64,000 nucleotides of DNA from positions 411,591-475,590 of the forward strand of contig JAEUVF010000010.1 of the NCBI GenBank assembly GCA_016787265.1. Reading direction: 5' to 3'. The DNA is from Flavipsychrobacter sp. GTDB taxonomy: Bacteria; Bacteroidota; Bacteroidia; Chitinophagales; Chitinophagaceae. This document shows positions 35,899-44,758 of this stretch, piece by piece. The notes under the pieces are model-generated. The model worked only from the letters and a program-made list of their open reading frames with translations. It ran no database searches and was not told the origin of the DNA. The first letter of the stretch is position 1. Each line of letters opens with the position of its first letter. The translations under genes and the position numbers were made by a program.

Positions 35899-36546
35899 AT
35901 GTCCCACCACTCCATAGCTGCCATTCGCAAAGATTACAAACAACATAGTTTAACTGAAGCGGATGTTGCGAAAGATCCTGTTACCCAGTTCACCAGCTGG
36001 TGGCAGGAAGCACTGAAAAGCGAAATTGATGAAGTGAATGCAATGACGCTGGCAACAGCATCAGCAGACGGTTTTCCTTCTGCACGGATTGTTTTGCTTA
36101 AGGGATACGATGAAAATGGATTTGTTTTCTATACCAATTATCACAGCTTCAAGGGCCAGCAACTGGAAGAGAATCCAAGAGCCTGCCTGGTATTTTTCTG
36201 GAAGGAATTGGAACGCCAGGTGCGTATCACCGGCCTTATTCACAAAGTAAGCAGTGACGAAAGTGATGAATATTTTCACAGCAGACCGGAAGGAAGCAGA
36301 ATCGGCGCCTGGACATCACCACAGAGTCAGGTGATCGAAAACCGGAATCAACTGGAAGAAAAAGAAAAAGAATTGAAAACAGCATTTGAAGGAAAGGAAA
36401 TTCCAAGACCGCTGCACTGGGGAGGATATCGGGTGAAACCTTTAATTATTGAATTCTGGCAGGGCAGGCCCAGCCGATTGCACGACCGGATTCAATATAC
36501 GATGGAAGATAATGGTGGATGGAAGATAGAACGCCTGGCGCCATAA
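35899..36546 (+). CDS. pdxH: Pyridoxamine/pyridoxine 5'-phosphate oxidase
   Basis: 215 residues. FMN-dependent last step to pyridoxal phosphate. Signatures include NAMTLATASADGFPSARIVLLKG (about 46-68), FVFYTNYHSFKGQQL (about 75-89), SRPEGSRIGAWTSPQS (about 130-145) and the C-terminal PLIIEFWQGRPSRLHDR and W..RLAP end. Start at the ATG at 35899 (an upstream TTG in frame is not needed). Confidence 0.97.
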   Translation: MSHHSIAAIRKDYKQHSLTEADVAKDPVTQFTSWWQEALKSEIDEVNAMTLATASADGFPSARIVLLKGYDENGFVFYTNYHSFKGQQLEENPRACLVFFWKELERQVRITGLIHKVSSDESDEYFHSRPEGSRIGAWTSPQSQVIENRNQLEEKEKELKTAFEGKEIPRPLHWGGYRVKPLIIEFWQGRPSRLHDRIQYTMEDNGGWKIERLAP

Positions 36547-36567
36547 CCATCCAACCATTCAACCTCT

Positions 36568-36687
36568 TTACGCTTTCTTCTCAGCAGCGGCTGCTTTTTT
36601 AGCCTGAGCTGGACGAGCCGGACGGCTTTTGCCAAAAGAACCTTTGAAGATTTTACCTTTCTTGGTTTTTTTATCTCCTCTACCCAT
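36568..36687 (-). CDS. 30S ribosomal protein bTHX
   Basis: A 39-residue, highly basic protein: MGRGDKKTKKGKIFKGSFGK at the start and an A/K-rich tail. This is the Thx family of small-subunit proteins that binds at the top of the 30S head, common in Bacteroidota and Thermus. It is too short for ordinary gene callers. It lies just downstream of hup on the same strand with its own -7-like box. Confidence 0.92.
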   Translation of the reverse strand: MGRGDKKTKKGKIFKGSFGKSRPARPAQAKKAAAAEKKA

Positions 36688-36705
36688 AATAAAAAATTTA
36701 GACGG

Positions 36706-36713
36706 CGAAGGTA
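36706..36713 (-). promoter_or_regulatory. -7 promoter element of the bTHX gene (TACCTTCG)
   Basis: Same octamer as before obg (818-825), 18 bp before the ATG at 36687. It directly abuts the hup terminator. Confidence 0.5.
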
Positions 36714-36714
36714 C

Positions 36715-36755
36715 ATAAAAAACAGAAAGGGAACAGGTAAAACCCATTCCCTTTC
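36715..36755 (-). terminator. Terminator of hup
   Basis: On the minus strand GAAAGGGAA pairs with TTCCCTTTC (plus 36747-36755 and 36725-36733), loop 13 nt, followed by TGTTTTTTAT. A second hairpin, GGCATCTG/CAGATGCC (36766-36784), lies nearer the hup stop. Confidence 0.8.
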
Positions 36756-36789
36756 CCCGGAAAGCGGCATCTGAAGCAGATGCCTCCGA

Positions 36790-37059
36790 TTATAATTTAG
36801 AAGACAGTTCTTTACCAGCCTTGAAGCGGGCAACTTTTTTAGCCTTAATCTTGATAACTGCCCCAGTCTGCGGGTTACGACCATTACGAGCGGCTCTTTT
36901 ACTTACAGAGAAAGTACCGAAACCTACCAGGGTTACTTTACCACCACCTTTCAGCGTTTTGGTAACTGCCTCGATGAAAGAATCCAGGGCAGCATTCGCC
37001 TGTGTTTTGGTAATTTCTGCATCGTCAGCGAGTTTCGCGATTAATTCAGCTTTGTTCAT
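36790..37059 (-). CDS. hup: HU-family DNA-binding protein
   Basis: 89 residues, standard [22 protein letters not shown] start, [20 protein letters not shown] (about 42-61) with the DNA-binding arm [11 protein letters not shown]. Nucleoid-associated protein. Monocistronic with its own promoter and terminator. Confidence 0.97.
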   Translation of the reverse strand: MNKAELIAKLADDAEITKTQANAALDSFIEAVTKTLKGGGKVTLVGFGTFSVSKRAARNGRNPQTGAVIKIKAKKVARFKAGKELSSKL

Positions 37060-37088
37060 AGTGTGAAATTTTAGAATTTTAAGCAGAA

Positions 37089-37117
37089 CAAATATATACG
37101 GTTTTTACTTCCAGCAA
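37089..37117 (-). promoter_or_regulatory. Promoter of hup (TTG-N18-TATATTTG)
   Basis: Perfect -7 TATATTTG (37096-37089, minus) with TTG at 37117-37115, 18 bp apart. Leader about 25 nt. Confidence 0.65.
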
Positions 37118-37189
37118 TTCTTTTTTCAAATTTATTTATCCTCTTTTAGATCGCTGGAACCCGCACCTAGGCTGCATTGTAGCGAAAAG

Positions 37190-37507
37190 TCAGGAATTGT
37201 CAGGGAAAACCTGCTGCATTACTGAACGAAATGCAATAAACTGATCACCCCAGCGATCGAAGCTGATTTTTCTCAGCGCTTCAGCATGATTACTGATGTA
37301 TCGGTTATACATGGCCTTTGATGCTGCCATATATTGTGCTGCATAGGTGGGACCATCTGTTTCATCCACTTCCACCAGTCTCAATAAACGACTGCTCTCA
37401 AAACAGCCGGTTGACACTACCTCTGGCATATGTTCGGTTGTCATCCATTGGAGCCAATCTTCATGTATGCCCCAGGTTACCTGGATTGTAACATTATAGA
37501 TATACAT
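37190..37507 (-). CDS. DUF4286 family protein
   Basis: 105 residues. Matches the small Bacteroidota DUF4286 group: YIYNVTIQVTWGIHEDWLQW at the start, EHMPEVVSTGCFESSRLLRL (about 25-44) and AAQYMAASKAMYNRYI (about 57-72). Ferredoxin-like alpha/beta fold likely; function unknown. The ATG at 37507 is 2 bp after the xth stop codon, so it is coupled to that gene. Confidence 0.8.
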   Translation of the reverse strand: MYIYNVTIQVTWGIHEDWLQWMTTEHMPEVVSTGCFESSRLLRLVEVDETDGPTYAAQYMAASKAMYNRYISNHAEALRKISFDRWGDQFIAFRSVMQQVFPDNS

Positions 37508-37509
37508 AA

Positions 37510-38289
37510 TTAGTACTTGAGTTTGAGATATACAGGACAATGATCGCTGTGTTTTACATCCGGATAGATTTCAGCATCGAGTAATTGCGTCTTCAATTCA
37601 TTTGTAACATTTATATAATCAATCCGCCATCCCTTATTATTCAGACGTACACTGGGGAAACGCTGACTCCACCAGCTATAACGATGCGGTTCAGGATGAA
37701 ATTCACGAAAACTGTCCACCCATCCGGCTTCAAAAAATTTATCCATCCAGGAACGTTCTTCCGGTAGAAATCCAGATGATTTTTTATTGCCTTTCGGATC
37801 ATGAATATCTATCTCTTTATGGGCAATATTCCAATCACCACAAACAATCAGCTTTGGTCTTTCCTTTCGTAACTGTTCTGTATAACCGAAAAATTCTTCA
37901 AGCCATTGATATTTGTACAATTGTCTTTCATCACCGGATGTACCGGAAGGAAAATAGGCATTGATCAGGGTAATATCTCCATAATCAGCTCTGATCACAC
38001 GGCCTTCCGCATCACTCTGCATAAAACCATTTCCCATTTGAACCAGGTCAGGTTTGATTTTCGAAAAAATTGCGACGCCACTGTACCCTTTCTTTTCAGC
38101 AGAATACCAGTAATCATGAAACCCCAGTTCGGTGATAGCAGCATGATTGACATTGTCTTTATGTGCTTTTGTTTCCTGGATGCAGATAATATCAGCGGGA
38201 TCCGTTTTCAGCCATTCAGTAAATCCCTTGTTCATGGCTGCTCTCAACCCATTGACATTGTAAGATATAATTCGCATAAATCGTTTCAT
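37510..38289 (-). CDS. xth: Exodeoxyribonuclease III (AP endonuclease)
   Basis: 259 residues. Exo/endo/phosphatase fold with RIISYNVNGLRAAMNKG (about 6-22), the metal-binding Glu in ICIQETKAH (about 35-43), GDWNIAHKEIDIHDP (about 149-163), WWSQRFPSVRLNNKGWRIDY (about 207-226) and the final SDHCPV. Base-excision repair. An ATG four codons in (38277) is an alternative start. Confidence 0.96.
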   Translation of the reverse strand: MKRFMRIISYNVNGLRAAMNKGFTEWLKTDPADIICIQETKAHKDNVNHAAITELGFHDYWYSAEKKGYSGVAIFSKIKPDLVQMGNGFMQSDAEGRVIRADYGDITLINAYFPSGTSGDERQLYKYQWLEEFFGYTEQLRKERPKLIVCGDWNIAHKEIDIHDPKGNKKSSGFLPEERSWMDKFFEAGWVDSFREFHPEPHRYSWWSQRFPSVRLNNKGWRIDYINVTNELKTQLLDAEIYPDVKHSDHCPVYLKLKY

Positions 38290-38313
38290 TTATTATATTG
38301 GTTTCAGATTGCT

Positions 38314-38321
38314 CAAATTTA
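38314..38321 (-). promoter_or_regulatory. -7 promoter element of xth (TAAATTTG)
   Basis: Perfect TAnnTTTG on the minus strand, 24 bp before the xth ATG, in the 37-bp gap to the divergent LOG-family gene. Confidence 0.55.
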
Positions 38322-38326
38322 TTGAA

Positions 38327-39058
38327 ATGGCGCCTCAACAACCTATAATTCCTTCAAAAGAACTTTTTTACCTCGATGGGCCCAAGCCACGTAGTTACGA
38401 ACTGGGCTTCGCGTTTAAAGTTTTCCGGCAGTTTATCAAAGGATTCAGAACCCTTCACTTTGTGGGGCCTTGTATTACAGTCTTTGGTTCTGCACGGTTT
38501 GCGGAAGATCATCCCTATTATGAACTGGCAAGAGAATGTGGAAGAAGAATCGCGGGCCTGGGTTTTACCACCATGACCGGCGGTGGCCCGGGTATTATGG
38601 AAGCTGCCAACAGGGGCGCTTTTGAAGGGGGTGGCTATTCAGTGGGTTGTAATATTCGACTTCCTTTTGAACAAAAGGCAAATCCATATCTGAATAAATC
38701 CATCACATTCGAACATTTTTTTGTGCGGAAAGTGTTGCTGGTGAAATACTCCTATGCCTTCATCATAATGCCCGGTGGTGTTGGAACCATGGACGAATTC
38801 TTTGAAACGCTGACCCTGGTTCAAACCAAAACAATCATTCAGTTTCCAATCGTGCTGGTGGGCAAAGCATTTTATCAGCCGTTGATGGATTACCTGCACT
38901 TCATGCGAGATCAGAAAACTATTGGTGAAAGAGATCTGGATCTTGTATTGTTAACGGACGATATTGGTGAAGCAATGGATCATATCAGCAAGTACATAGG
39001 TACTAATTATCAAAAGAAACCCCGTAAGAGCTTATGGTGGTTATTTGAAAAAAAATAA
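38327..39058 (+). CDS. LOG-family protein (TIGR00730, Rossmann fold)
   Basis: 243 residues. Family motifs TMTGGGPGIMEAANRGAFEG (about 84-103) and PGGVGTMDEFFE (about 147-158) of the lysine-decarboxylase-like/LOG group, which cleave nucleoside 5'-monophosphates to base and ribose phosphate. Start is the ATG at 38327; a TTG six codons upstream is in frame but unnecessary. The stop is 4 bp from the start of the CPBP gene. Confidence 0.9.
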   Translation: MAPQQPIIPSKELFYLDGPKPRSYELGFAFKVFRQFIKGFRTLHFVGPCITVFGSARFAEDHPYYELARECGRRIAGLGFTTMTGGGPGIMEAANRGAFEGGGYSVGCNIRLPFEQKANPYLNKSITFEHFFVRKVLLVKYSYAFIIMPGGVGTMDEFFETLTLVQTKTIIQFPIVLVGKAFYQPLMDYLHFMRDQKTIGERDLDLVLLTDDIGEAMDHISKYIGTNYQKKPRKSLWWLFEKK

Positions 39059-39062
39059 ACGG

Positions 39063-39824
39063 ATGGAAACAATCGATCCCGAATTTGAATGCAGTTCCTG
39101 TGGTGCCGGTTTACAACCAGAAGAAGTAATCTGTCACCAATGCGGACAACCAACCATTCCTTTGGAAGAATGGGATGGCGCATACGAACGGTATCGGTTG
39201 ATGGTGGTAATATTTTTCAGCATCAATCTCTTTGTCTGTCTTTTGTTTAATTTCTGGCCCCCTGCCGGCGAAACAATTACGGGATTAGTTCTGATTGATG
39301 CTTTTTTATTGAGCTGCGGACTTTTTTTCAGCTATCTCTTATGGCCCGAAATCAAACCCTTGTTACGATGGAATAATTTTGCCTGGTGGCGTCTCATAAT
39401 GCTGGTCGTTATGGCAGTTGGTGCTGCATTGGTGGTTAACTACGGCGTGAAATGGATTAATGAAAAAATCTTTGAACGAGAGCTTTACTACTATTCATCC
39501 TTTCGTCTCCTTCCTTACCCGAAAACAACAATGTTCCTGCTAATTGCCCTGGTCCCGGCATTTTCAGAAGAACTGGCTTATAGAGGAATTATCCAGGCGG
39601 GATTATTGAAAATAATGCATGGCAGACAGGCCGTGGTATTGACTGCGCTACTCTTTGCCATAATACATATGAGCCTGATTTCTTTTGTATGGCTTCTTCC
39701 TTTTGCATTATTCCTTGGTTGGCTAAGACAACGAATGAATACACTCTGGTATGGCGTGGTAATTCACTTTTGTTTTAATGCCACTACCTGCCTGATGGAA
39801 TTATTAGAGCTGGGTTTACTGTGA
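39063..39824 (+). CDS. CPBP-family intramembrane protease with N-terminal zinc ribbon
   Basis: 253 residues. An N-terminal four-Cys zinc ribbon (CSSCGAGLQ and CHQCGQ, about 10-34) precedes about seven membrane segments. The Abi/CPBP motifs EELAYRGIIQAGL (about 170-182, catalytic EExxxR) and a later LLFAIIHMSL His motif and HFCFNATTCL are present. Such enzymes are Rce1-like glutamate proteases; substrate unknown. Coupled to the LOG gene, and its 3' end overlaps the convergent SMR gene by 9 bp. Confidence 0.88.
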   Translation: METIDPEFECSSCGAGLQPEEVICHQCGQPTIPLEEWDGAYERYRLMVVIFFSINLFVCLLFNFWPPAGETITGLVLIDAFLLSCGLFFSYLLWPEIKPLLRWNNFAWWRLIMLVVMAVGAALVVNYGVKWINEKIFERELYYYSSFRLLPYPKTTMFLLIALVPAFSEELAYRGIIQAGLLKIMHGRQAVVLTALLFAIIHMSLISFVWLLPFALFLGWLRQRMNTLWYGVVIHFCFNATTCLMELLELGLL

Positions 39825-40145
39825 GGAGACAAATTTTAATCCGATGATCGAGGCGATTAAAGTTGTCAGAAAAAACAATCTCCAGAATTCAGCCGGCTCC
39901 CTGAAATAAAAGATACCAACCAATACCGTTCCAACAGCACCAATACCGGTCCACACAGCGTAGGCTGTACCAATCGGAAGTGTTTGGGTCGCTTTATACA
40001 ATAGGAACATGCTGATGGATAAGCATACAAAAAAACCTATCATCCAGTAGGTGGATGTGGCACCATTTGTTTCCTTTGCCTTACCCAGGCAGGTTGCAAA
40101 ACCTACTTCAAAAAATCCGGCAATGATCAGTAAGATCCAGTTCAT
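39816..40145 (-). CDS. SMR-family small multidrug/guanidinium transporter (SugE/Gdx-like)
   Basis: 109 residues, four membrane helices. The conserved Glu of helix 1 is in IIAGFFEVGFATCLG (Glu13), and TYWMIGFFVCLSISMFLLY and PIGTAYAVWTGIGAVGTVLV (about 57-76) are typical. The AVWTGIG stretch and length fit the SugE/Gdx branch, which exports guanidinium, but the quaternary-ammonium branch is not excluded. It follows the metH genes by 17 bp on the same strand. Confidence 0.88.
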   Translation of the reverse strand: MNWILLIIAGFFEVGFATCLGKAKETNGATSTYWMIGFFVCLSISMFLLYKATQTLPIGTAYAVWTGIGAVGTVLVGIFYFREPAEFWRLFFLTTLIASIIGLKFVSSQ

Positions 40146-40162
40146 GATTGGAGTATTTTTTT

Positions 40163-42847
40163 TTAATCTTCCAGGATCGGTCGCAGCCAGCGGGTGATTT
40201 CTTCCAGCGAAAGTCCCTTTCTTTTGGCATAATCTTCGAGCTGATCCTCTTTGATTTTACCCACACCAAAATACTGACTTTGCGGGTGTGCAAAATACCA
40301 GCCGCAAACAGAAGCAGCAGGATACATCGCCAGCGATTCCGTAAGCGTAATACCGGTTGTCTGCTCTCCACCCAATAAATGGAATAGCTTGTATTTTTCT
40401 GTATGATCCGGGCAGGCAGGGTAACCGGGAGCCGGACGAATACCCACATATTTCTCTTTGATCAGTTCTTCATTGGTGAGTTGTTCATTCTTTGAATAAC
40501 CCCACCAGTCGGTTCTTACTTTAGCATGCAGCCATTCCGCCAGGGCTTCTGCCAGTCGGTCTGCCAGTGCCTGCAGCATGATTTTATTGTAATCATCGTG
40601 TTGTTCAATGAAATGCTGCAGATGCGGTTCAATGCCTTCAATAGTTACAGAGAATGCTCCGATATAATCTTCTTTTCCCGCAGCTTCAGGTGCAATAAAA
40701 TCAGCAAGGGAGAAATTCGGTTGTCCGGGTGCTTTTTTTATCTGCTGACGCAAACATTCCAGGTTGTAATAACTTTCATCCGTATTTAGCCGGATGCTGT
40801 TACCAGTTGAAACAGCCGGCCAGAAACCTGCCACCGCTCTTGCATTCAACCATTTTTCATCCACTATTTTCTGCAGCAATGAAAGTGCGTCATGATACAG
40901 TTTGGTTGCTTCTTTACCGATTACTTCATCTTCCAGTAATTGCGGGAATCGACCACCCATTTCCCAGGCAATGAAAAAAGGAGCCCAGTCAATATAGGGT
41001 ACCAATTCGTTTAAGGGTACCTGTTGGAGCACCCTGGTTCCGGTGAACTGAGGTCGTACGGGTTCATAAGCCGACCAGTCGATCGCGGTTTTATTCGCTG
41101 ATGCTTTTTCAAAATCCAGGTAAGTCTTGATGGTTTTTTTCTTCTCGAAATCAGCTCTGAGTTGTTGATATTCTGCTAATGTGTCGTTCAGTAATTTATC
41201 CCGTTGCTCATTGCTTAGGAGGGAACTTGCTACGGTTACACTTCGGGAAGCATCCAGTACATGAATCACTCCATTATCATATTGCGGTGCGATTTTAACC
41301 GCAGTATGCATGCGGCTTGTAGTAGCACCACCAATCAACAGTGGCTGCTTCATATTGCGACGTTTCATTTCATGCGCAACATGTACCATTTCATCGAGTG
41401 ATGGAGTGATCAGGCCACTCAGGCCGATGATGTCAACATTTTCTTTGATGGCAGTATCCAGGATTTTATCTGCGGGTACCATCACACCCAGGTCGATGAT
41501 ATCATAGCCATTGCATCCTAATACTACCCCTACAATATTCTTTCCAATATCGTGAACATCACCTTTTACTGTTGCGAGTAATACTTTCGCTACAGAACCT
41601 TGCTGGGCATTGGGGTTGTTTTTCTTTTCTTCTTCAATAAAGGGAGTGAGCCAGGCCACGCTTTTTTTCATCACACGGGCACTTTTCACTACTTGTGGAA
41701 GGAACATTTTGCCAGCGCCAAAGAGATCTCCTACCACATTCATTCCATCCATCAAAGGGCCTTCAATTACATCCAGTGGCCGGGGATATTTCTGCCTTGC
41801 TTCTTCCGTATCTGTTTCTATATAATCAGTAATGCCATTGATGAGTGAATGTGTTAATCGTGCTTCCACCGGCTCTTTTCTCCAGGTTTCATCTTTAACA
41901 ATTACCTTACCCTTTGCTTTTACCGATTCTGCAAAAGCGATCAGTTTTTCTGTAGCCTCATTGTTATCGTTGTTCCGATTGAGAATAACGTCTTCGCACA
42001 ACCGACGTAGTTCCGGTTCGATCTCATCGTATACCACCAGCTGACCTGCGTTCACAATTCCCATATCCATGCCCGCTTTGATGGCATGAAACAAAAACAC
42101 ACTGTGCATGGCTTCACGCACATGATCATTACCGCGGAATGAAAAGGAGAGATTACTTACTCCTCCACTCACTTTGGTGAGGGGCATTTTCTGTTTGATG
42201 ATTCGGGTTGCTTCAATAAAATCAACTGCATAGTTATTGTGCTCTTCCAACCCGGTAGCAACCGCGAAAATATTAGGATCAAAAATGATATCCTGCGGAT
42301 CAAAGCCCACTTCCTTCACCAATATTTCATAGGCGCGGGTACATATATCCACCCTCCGTTGCAGCGTATCTGCCTGTCCCTGTTCATCAAATGCCATCAC
42401 CACTACTGCCGCACCAAAGAGTCTGCAGATATTGGCTTCACGTTTGAATTTTTCAACTCCCTCTTTCATGGAGATGGAATTCACGATGCATTTACCTTGT
42501 ACACATTTTAAACCCGCTTCAATGATCTCAAATTTGGAAGAATCGATCATGATCGGAATACGGGCAATATCCGGTTCACTCTGCAGGAGGTTCAGAAATT
42601 TAGTCATGGCCTGCACACCATCCAGAAGTGCATCATCCATGTTTACATCAAGGATCTGTGCACCGTTTTCTACCTGCTGACGTGCAACAGAGAGTGCTTC
42701 TTCGTATTGGTTCTCGCGTATCAGGCGCGCGAATTTTTTAGACCCGGTTACATTGGTGCGCTCCCCAATATTGACAAAATTGGTTTCCGGACGAACGACC
42801 AGTGGTTCCAGACCGGCGAGGCGTAGAAAAGGATAAATCGTGCTCAT
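40163..42847 (-). CDS. metH: Methionine synthase, B12-dependent part (pterin, cobalamin and activation domains)
   Basis: 894 residues. It lacks the homocysteine-methyltransferase domain and starts with the pterin-binding domain ([20 protein letters not shown], about 24-43), then the cobalamin-binding [11 protein letters not shown] motif (about 430-440, His below the cobalt) and the C-terminal SAM-dependent reactivation domain ending in the [12 protein letters not shown] motif (about 800). The missing first domain is encoded by the upstream gene, whose last bases overlap this start as ATGA. Together they make a two-polypeptide MetH. Confidence 0.96.
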   Translation of the reverse strand: MSTIYPFLRLAGLEPLVVRPETNFVNIGERTNVTGSKKFARLIRENQYEEALSVARQQVENGAQILDVNMDDALLDGVQAMTKFLNLLQSEPDIARIPIMIDSSKFEIIEAGLKCVQGKCIVNSISMKEGVEKFKREANICRLFGAAVVVMAFDEQGQADTLQRRVDICTRAYEILVKEVGFDPQDIIFDPNIFAVATGLEEHNNYAVDFIEATRIIKQKMPLTKVSGGVSNLSFSFRGNDHVREAMHSVFLFHAIKAGMDMGIVNAGQLVVYDEIEPELRRLCEDVILNRNNDNNEATEKLIAFAESVKAKGKVIVKDETWRKEPVEARLTHSLINGITDYIETDTEEARQKYPRPLDVIEGPLMDGMNVVGDLFGAGKMFLPQVVKSARVMKKSVAWLTPFIEEEKKNNPNAQQGSVAKVLLATVKGDVHDIGKNIVGVVLGCNGYDIIDLGVMVPADKILDTAIKENVDIIGLSGLITPSLDEMVHVAHEMKRRNMKQPLLIGGATTSRMHTAVKIAPQYDNGVIHVLDASRSVTVASSLLSNEQRDKLLNDTLAEYQQLRADFEKKKTIKTYLDFEKASANKTAIDWSAYEPVRPQFTGTRVLQQVPLNELVPYIDWAPFFIAWEMGGRFPQLLEDEVIGKEATKLYHDALSLLQKIVDEKWLNARAVAGFWPAVSTGNSIRLNTDESYYNLECLRQQIKKAPGQPNFSLADFIAPEAAGKEDYIGAFSVTIEGIEPHLQHFIEQHDDYNKIMLQALADRLAEALAEWLHAKVRTDWWGYSKNEQLTNEELIKEKYVGIRPAPGYPACPDHTEKYKLFHLLGGEQTTGITLTESLAMYPAASVCGWYFAHPQSQYFGVGKIKEDQLEDYAKRKGLSLEEITRWLRPILED

Positions 42848-43866
42848 ACTTCAGTTTCAGTTGCGATGACAGGTAAGGAACGAGGTTTGAATTTTTTTAC
42901 ATGCTCTGCTATATGCCGGATGTGATCCGGAGTGGTACCACAGCATCCACCCACGATGTTGACAAAACCTTCACGGGCCCAGTCTTCCAGGAAATGCGCA
43001 GTTTGTTCAGGTTGCTCATCATATTCACCCATAGCATTGGGCAAACCTGCATTGGGATAAGCGGAAGTATAACAGGCTGCGATCTGGCTCAACTCTTCAA
43101 TATGACTGCGCATATCAGCTGCACCCAATGCACAGTTTAAACCAATACTCAGCGGATGCGCATGCATAACCGAAATATAAAAAGCTTCCAGTGTTTGTCC
43201 GGATAAGGTGCGACCAGAAGCATCGGTAATGGTGCCGCTAATCATTATCGGAAGTTCTGGTTGATCCGGATGATCCTGGAAATATTTTTTCACAGCAAAA
43301 ATGGCTGCTTTGGCATTGAGGGTATCAAAGATGGTTTCAATCAGAATCAGGTCGATTCCTCCCTGAACCAGTCCGTCGATTTGTTCGTAGTAAGCCACCA
43401 CTGCCTCCTCCCATAAGAGTCCGCGGAAACCGGGATTATTTACATCCGGTGAGAGACTGAGTGTTTTATTAAGGGGTCCAATTGCGCCAGCCACGAAACG
43501 GGGTTTGGATGGATCTTTGGCGGTAAAGTCATCCGCCGCTTTTTTGGCGATGCGGGCAGCTGAAAGATTGATTTCGTGTGCCAGTGCCTGCATGTTATAA
43601 TCTGCCAGACTTACCTGTTGTGAATTGAAGGTATTGGTTTCAATTATATCAGCGCCGGCATCCAGGTATTCACGGTGGATACCTTCGATGATTGCGGGTT
43701 GTGTGAGGCAGAGCAGGTCGTTGTTGCCCTTCAGATCGGAGGGCCAATCCTTGAAACGTTCACCGCGGTAATCTGCTTCGGTTAGGCGATGCCGTTGGAT
43801 CATGGTACCCATGGCGCCATCAATGATCAGGATGCGTTGCTCCAGTGCTTTACGAATGTCTTTCAT
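42844..43866 (-). CDS. metH: Methionine synthase, homocysteine S-methyltransferase part
   Basis: 340 residues. Homocysteine-binding barrel: [20 protein letters not shown] (about 15-34), zinc ligands in IGLNCALGA and in [11 protein letters not shown] (about 311-321). This is the first domain of MetH as a separate gene. The start is the ATG at 43866; a TTG ten codons upstream is less likely. Expression is probably set by the structured 150-nt leader just upstream and coupled to the B12 part by a 4-bp overlap. Confidence 0.96.
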   Translation of the reverse strand: MKDIRKALEQRILIIDGAMGTMIQRHRLTEADYRGERFKDWPSDLKGNNDLLCLTQPAIIEGIHREYLDAGADIIETNTFNSQQVSLADYNMQALAHEINLSAARIAKKAADDFTAKDPSKPRFVAGAIGPLNKTLSLSPDVNNPGFRGLLWEEAVVAYYEQIDGLVQGGIDLILIETIFDTLNAKAAIFAVKKYFQDHPDQPELPIMISGTITDASGRTLSGQTLEAFYISVMHAHPLSIGLNCALGAADMRSHIEELSQIAACYTSAYPNAGLPNAMGEYDEQPEQTAHFLEDWAREGFVNIVGGCCGTTPDHIRHIAEHVKKFKPRSLPVIATETEV

Positions 43867-44027
43867 AATCTCTTTATCAACAGTTGTTGTAACCAACAGT
43901 TGGCATGCACTATAAACGCGGGGGAAACAGAAAGAGGAAGTTTCGGGAGGCGTTTATTAGTTCAGTTAAGCGCTGTTGGCGTTGCCAGGTCGAACAATAA
44001 ACAAATCCCCCTGGCGGAGCAAAGATA
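43867..44027 (-). promoter_or_regulatory. Structured leader and promoter of the split metH genes
   Basis: A perfect -7 TATCTTTG (44027-44020, minus) would give a leader of about 150 nt. Reading the RNA 5' to 3': GCCAGG/CCTGGC stem; then a longer hairpin whose outer stem is ATAAACGC/GCGTTTAT and inner stem GAAAC/GTTTC, separated by C-rich internal loops; then two near-palindromes CAACTGTTG 16 bp apart just before the ATG. It does not match the S-box, SAM-II or cobalamin consensus as far as I can judge. Confidence 0.5.
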
Positions 44028-44029
44028 GG

Positions 44030-44127
44030 GAAACAAAGGAGACAAAGGAAACAAAGGAGGCATGGAAGAGGAGGCAAAGGAGCAGAGCCGTCTCCAGTCT
44101 CCTCTGTATCCTTTGTCTCCCGTCTCC
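44030..44127. repeat. Period-9 repeat hairpin after recR
   Basis: Left half in 9-mers from 44030: GAAACAAAG, GAGACAAAG, GAAACAAAG, GAGGCATGG, then AAGAGGAGG, CAAAGGAGC. Right half in 9-mers from 44091: TCTCCAGTC, TCCTCTGTA, TCCTTTGTC, then TCCCGTCTCC. Bases 44038-44060 pair with 44098-44120 at 20 of 23 positions. It begins at the recR stop codon and ends at the metH promoter. Confidence 0.85.
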
Positions 44128-44741
44128 TATGATTTCAGATTCTCCACTGGCATCCTGTGCTGCAGGCTGCGGGCGAGAGTCATTTCATCGGCGTATTCAA
44201 GTTCACCGCCAAAGGCGATGCCGCGTGCAATGGTGGTTACCTTCACCGTGGAGGGTTGTATCTTTTTTTGAATGTAATAAATGGTGGTATCGCCCTGGAT
44301 CGTTGGGTTCAGTGCGAATATCAGTTCCTGGATCCCGTCTTCCTGCACGCGTTTAATGAGTGGCTCAATATAAAGCTGATCAGGCCCTACACCATCCAGC
44401 GGAGAGATGATGCCTCCGAGTACATGATAGGTTCCGTTGTATTGCTGGGTACTTTCAATCGCAATGACATCCCGGATGGATTCTACCACACAGATGATTT
44501 CCTGCTTACGCATCGGATTGGAGCAGATGGAACAGAGCAGGCTGTCTGAGATATTGTAGCAACGCTGGCAGATATGGGTATCCTTTCGCATACGTAAGAG
44601 CGCCGCGCCAAAAGCCTCCACTTTTTCAGGTTCCTGTTTCAGCAGGTGCAATACCAGTCGAAGGGCGGTTTTCTTTCCGATTCCGGGTAACTTGCTGAAC
44701 TCATTCACCGCTTGTTCCAATAAGGCAGAGGGTAATTGCAT
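44127..44741 (-). CDS. recR: Recombination mediator RecR
   Basis: 204 residues. Helix-hairpin-helix ([18 protein letters not shown], about 17-34), four-Cys zinc finger ([16 protein letters not shown], about 57-72) and Toprim domain ([14 protein letters not shown], about 83-96). Acts with RecF and RecO in gap repair. Own -7 box 4 bp before the ATG. Confidence 0.97.
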   Translation of the reverse strand: MQLPSALLEQAVNEFSKLPGIGKKTALRLVLHLLKQEPEKVEAFGAALLRMRKDTHICQRCYNISDSLLCSICSNPMRKQEIICVVESIRDVIAIESTQQYNGTYHVLGGIISPLDGVGPDQLYIEPLIKRVQEDGIQELIFALNPTIQGDTTIYYIQKKIQPSTVKVTTIARGIAFGGELEYADEMTLARSLQHRMPVENLKS

Positions 44742-44745
44742 CCTG

Positions 44746-44753
44746 CAAAATTA
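44746..44753 (-). promoter_or_regulatory. -7 promoter element of recR (TAATTTTG)
   Basis: Perfect TAnnTTTG on the minus strand with only 4 bp to the recR ATG, implying a leaderless or nearly leaderless message. Confidence 0.55.
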
Positions 44754-44758
44754 AGCAT

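Noticed and set aside
36545..36568. Three AACCATCC-like units near the bTHX stop as another periodic repeat
   Set aside because: Too short and period 8; part is the pdxH stop region.
43867..44027. Known SAM, SAH or cobalamin riboswitch before metH
   Set aside because: The conserved cores of these classes could not be recognised; reported only as a structured leader.
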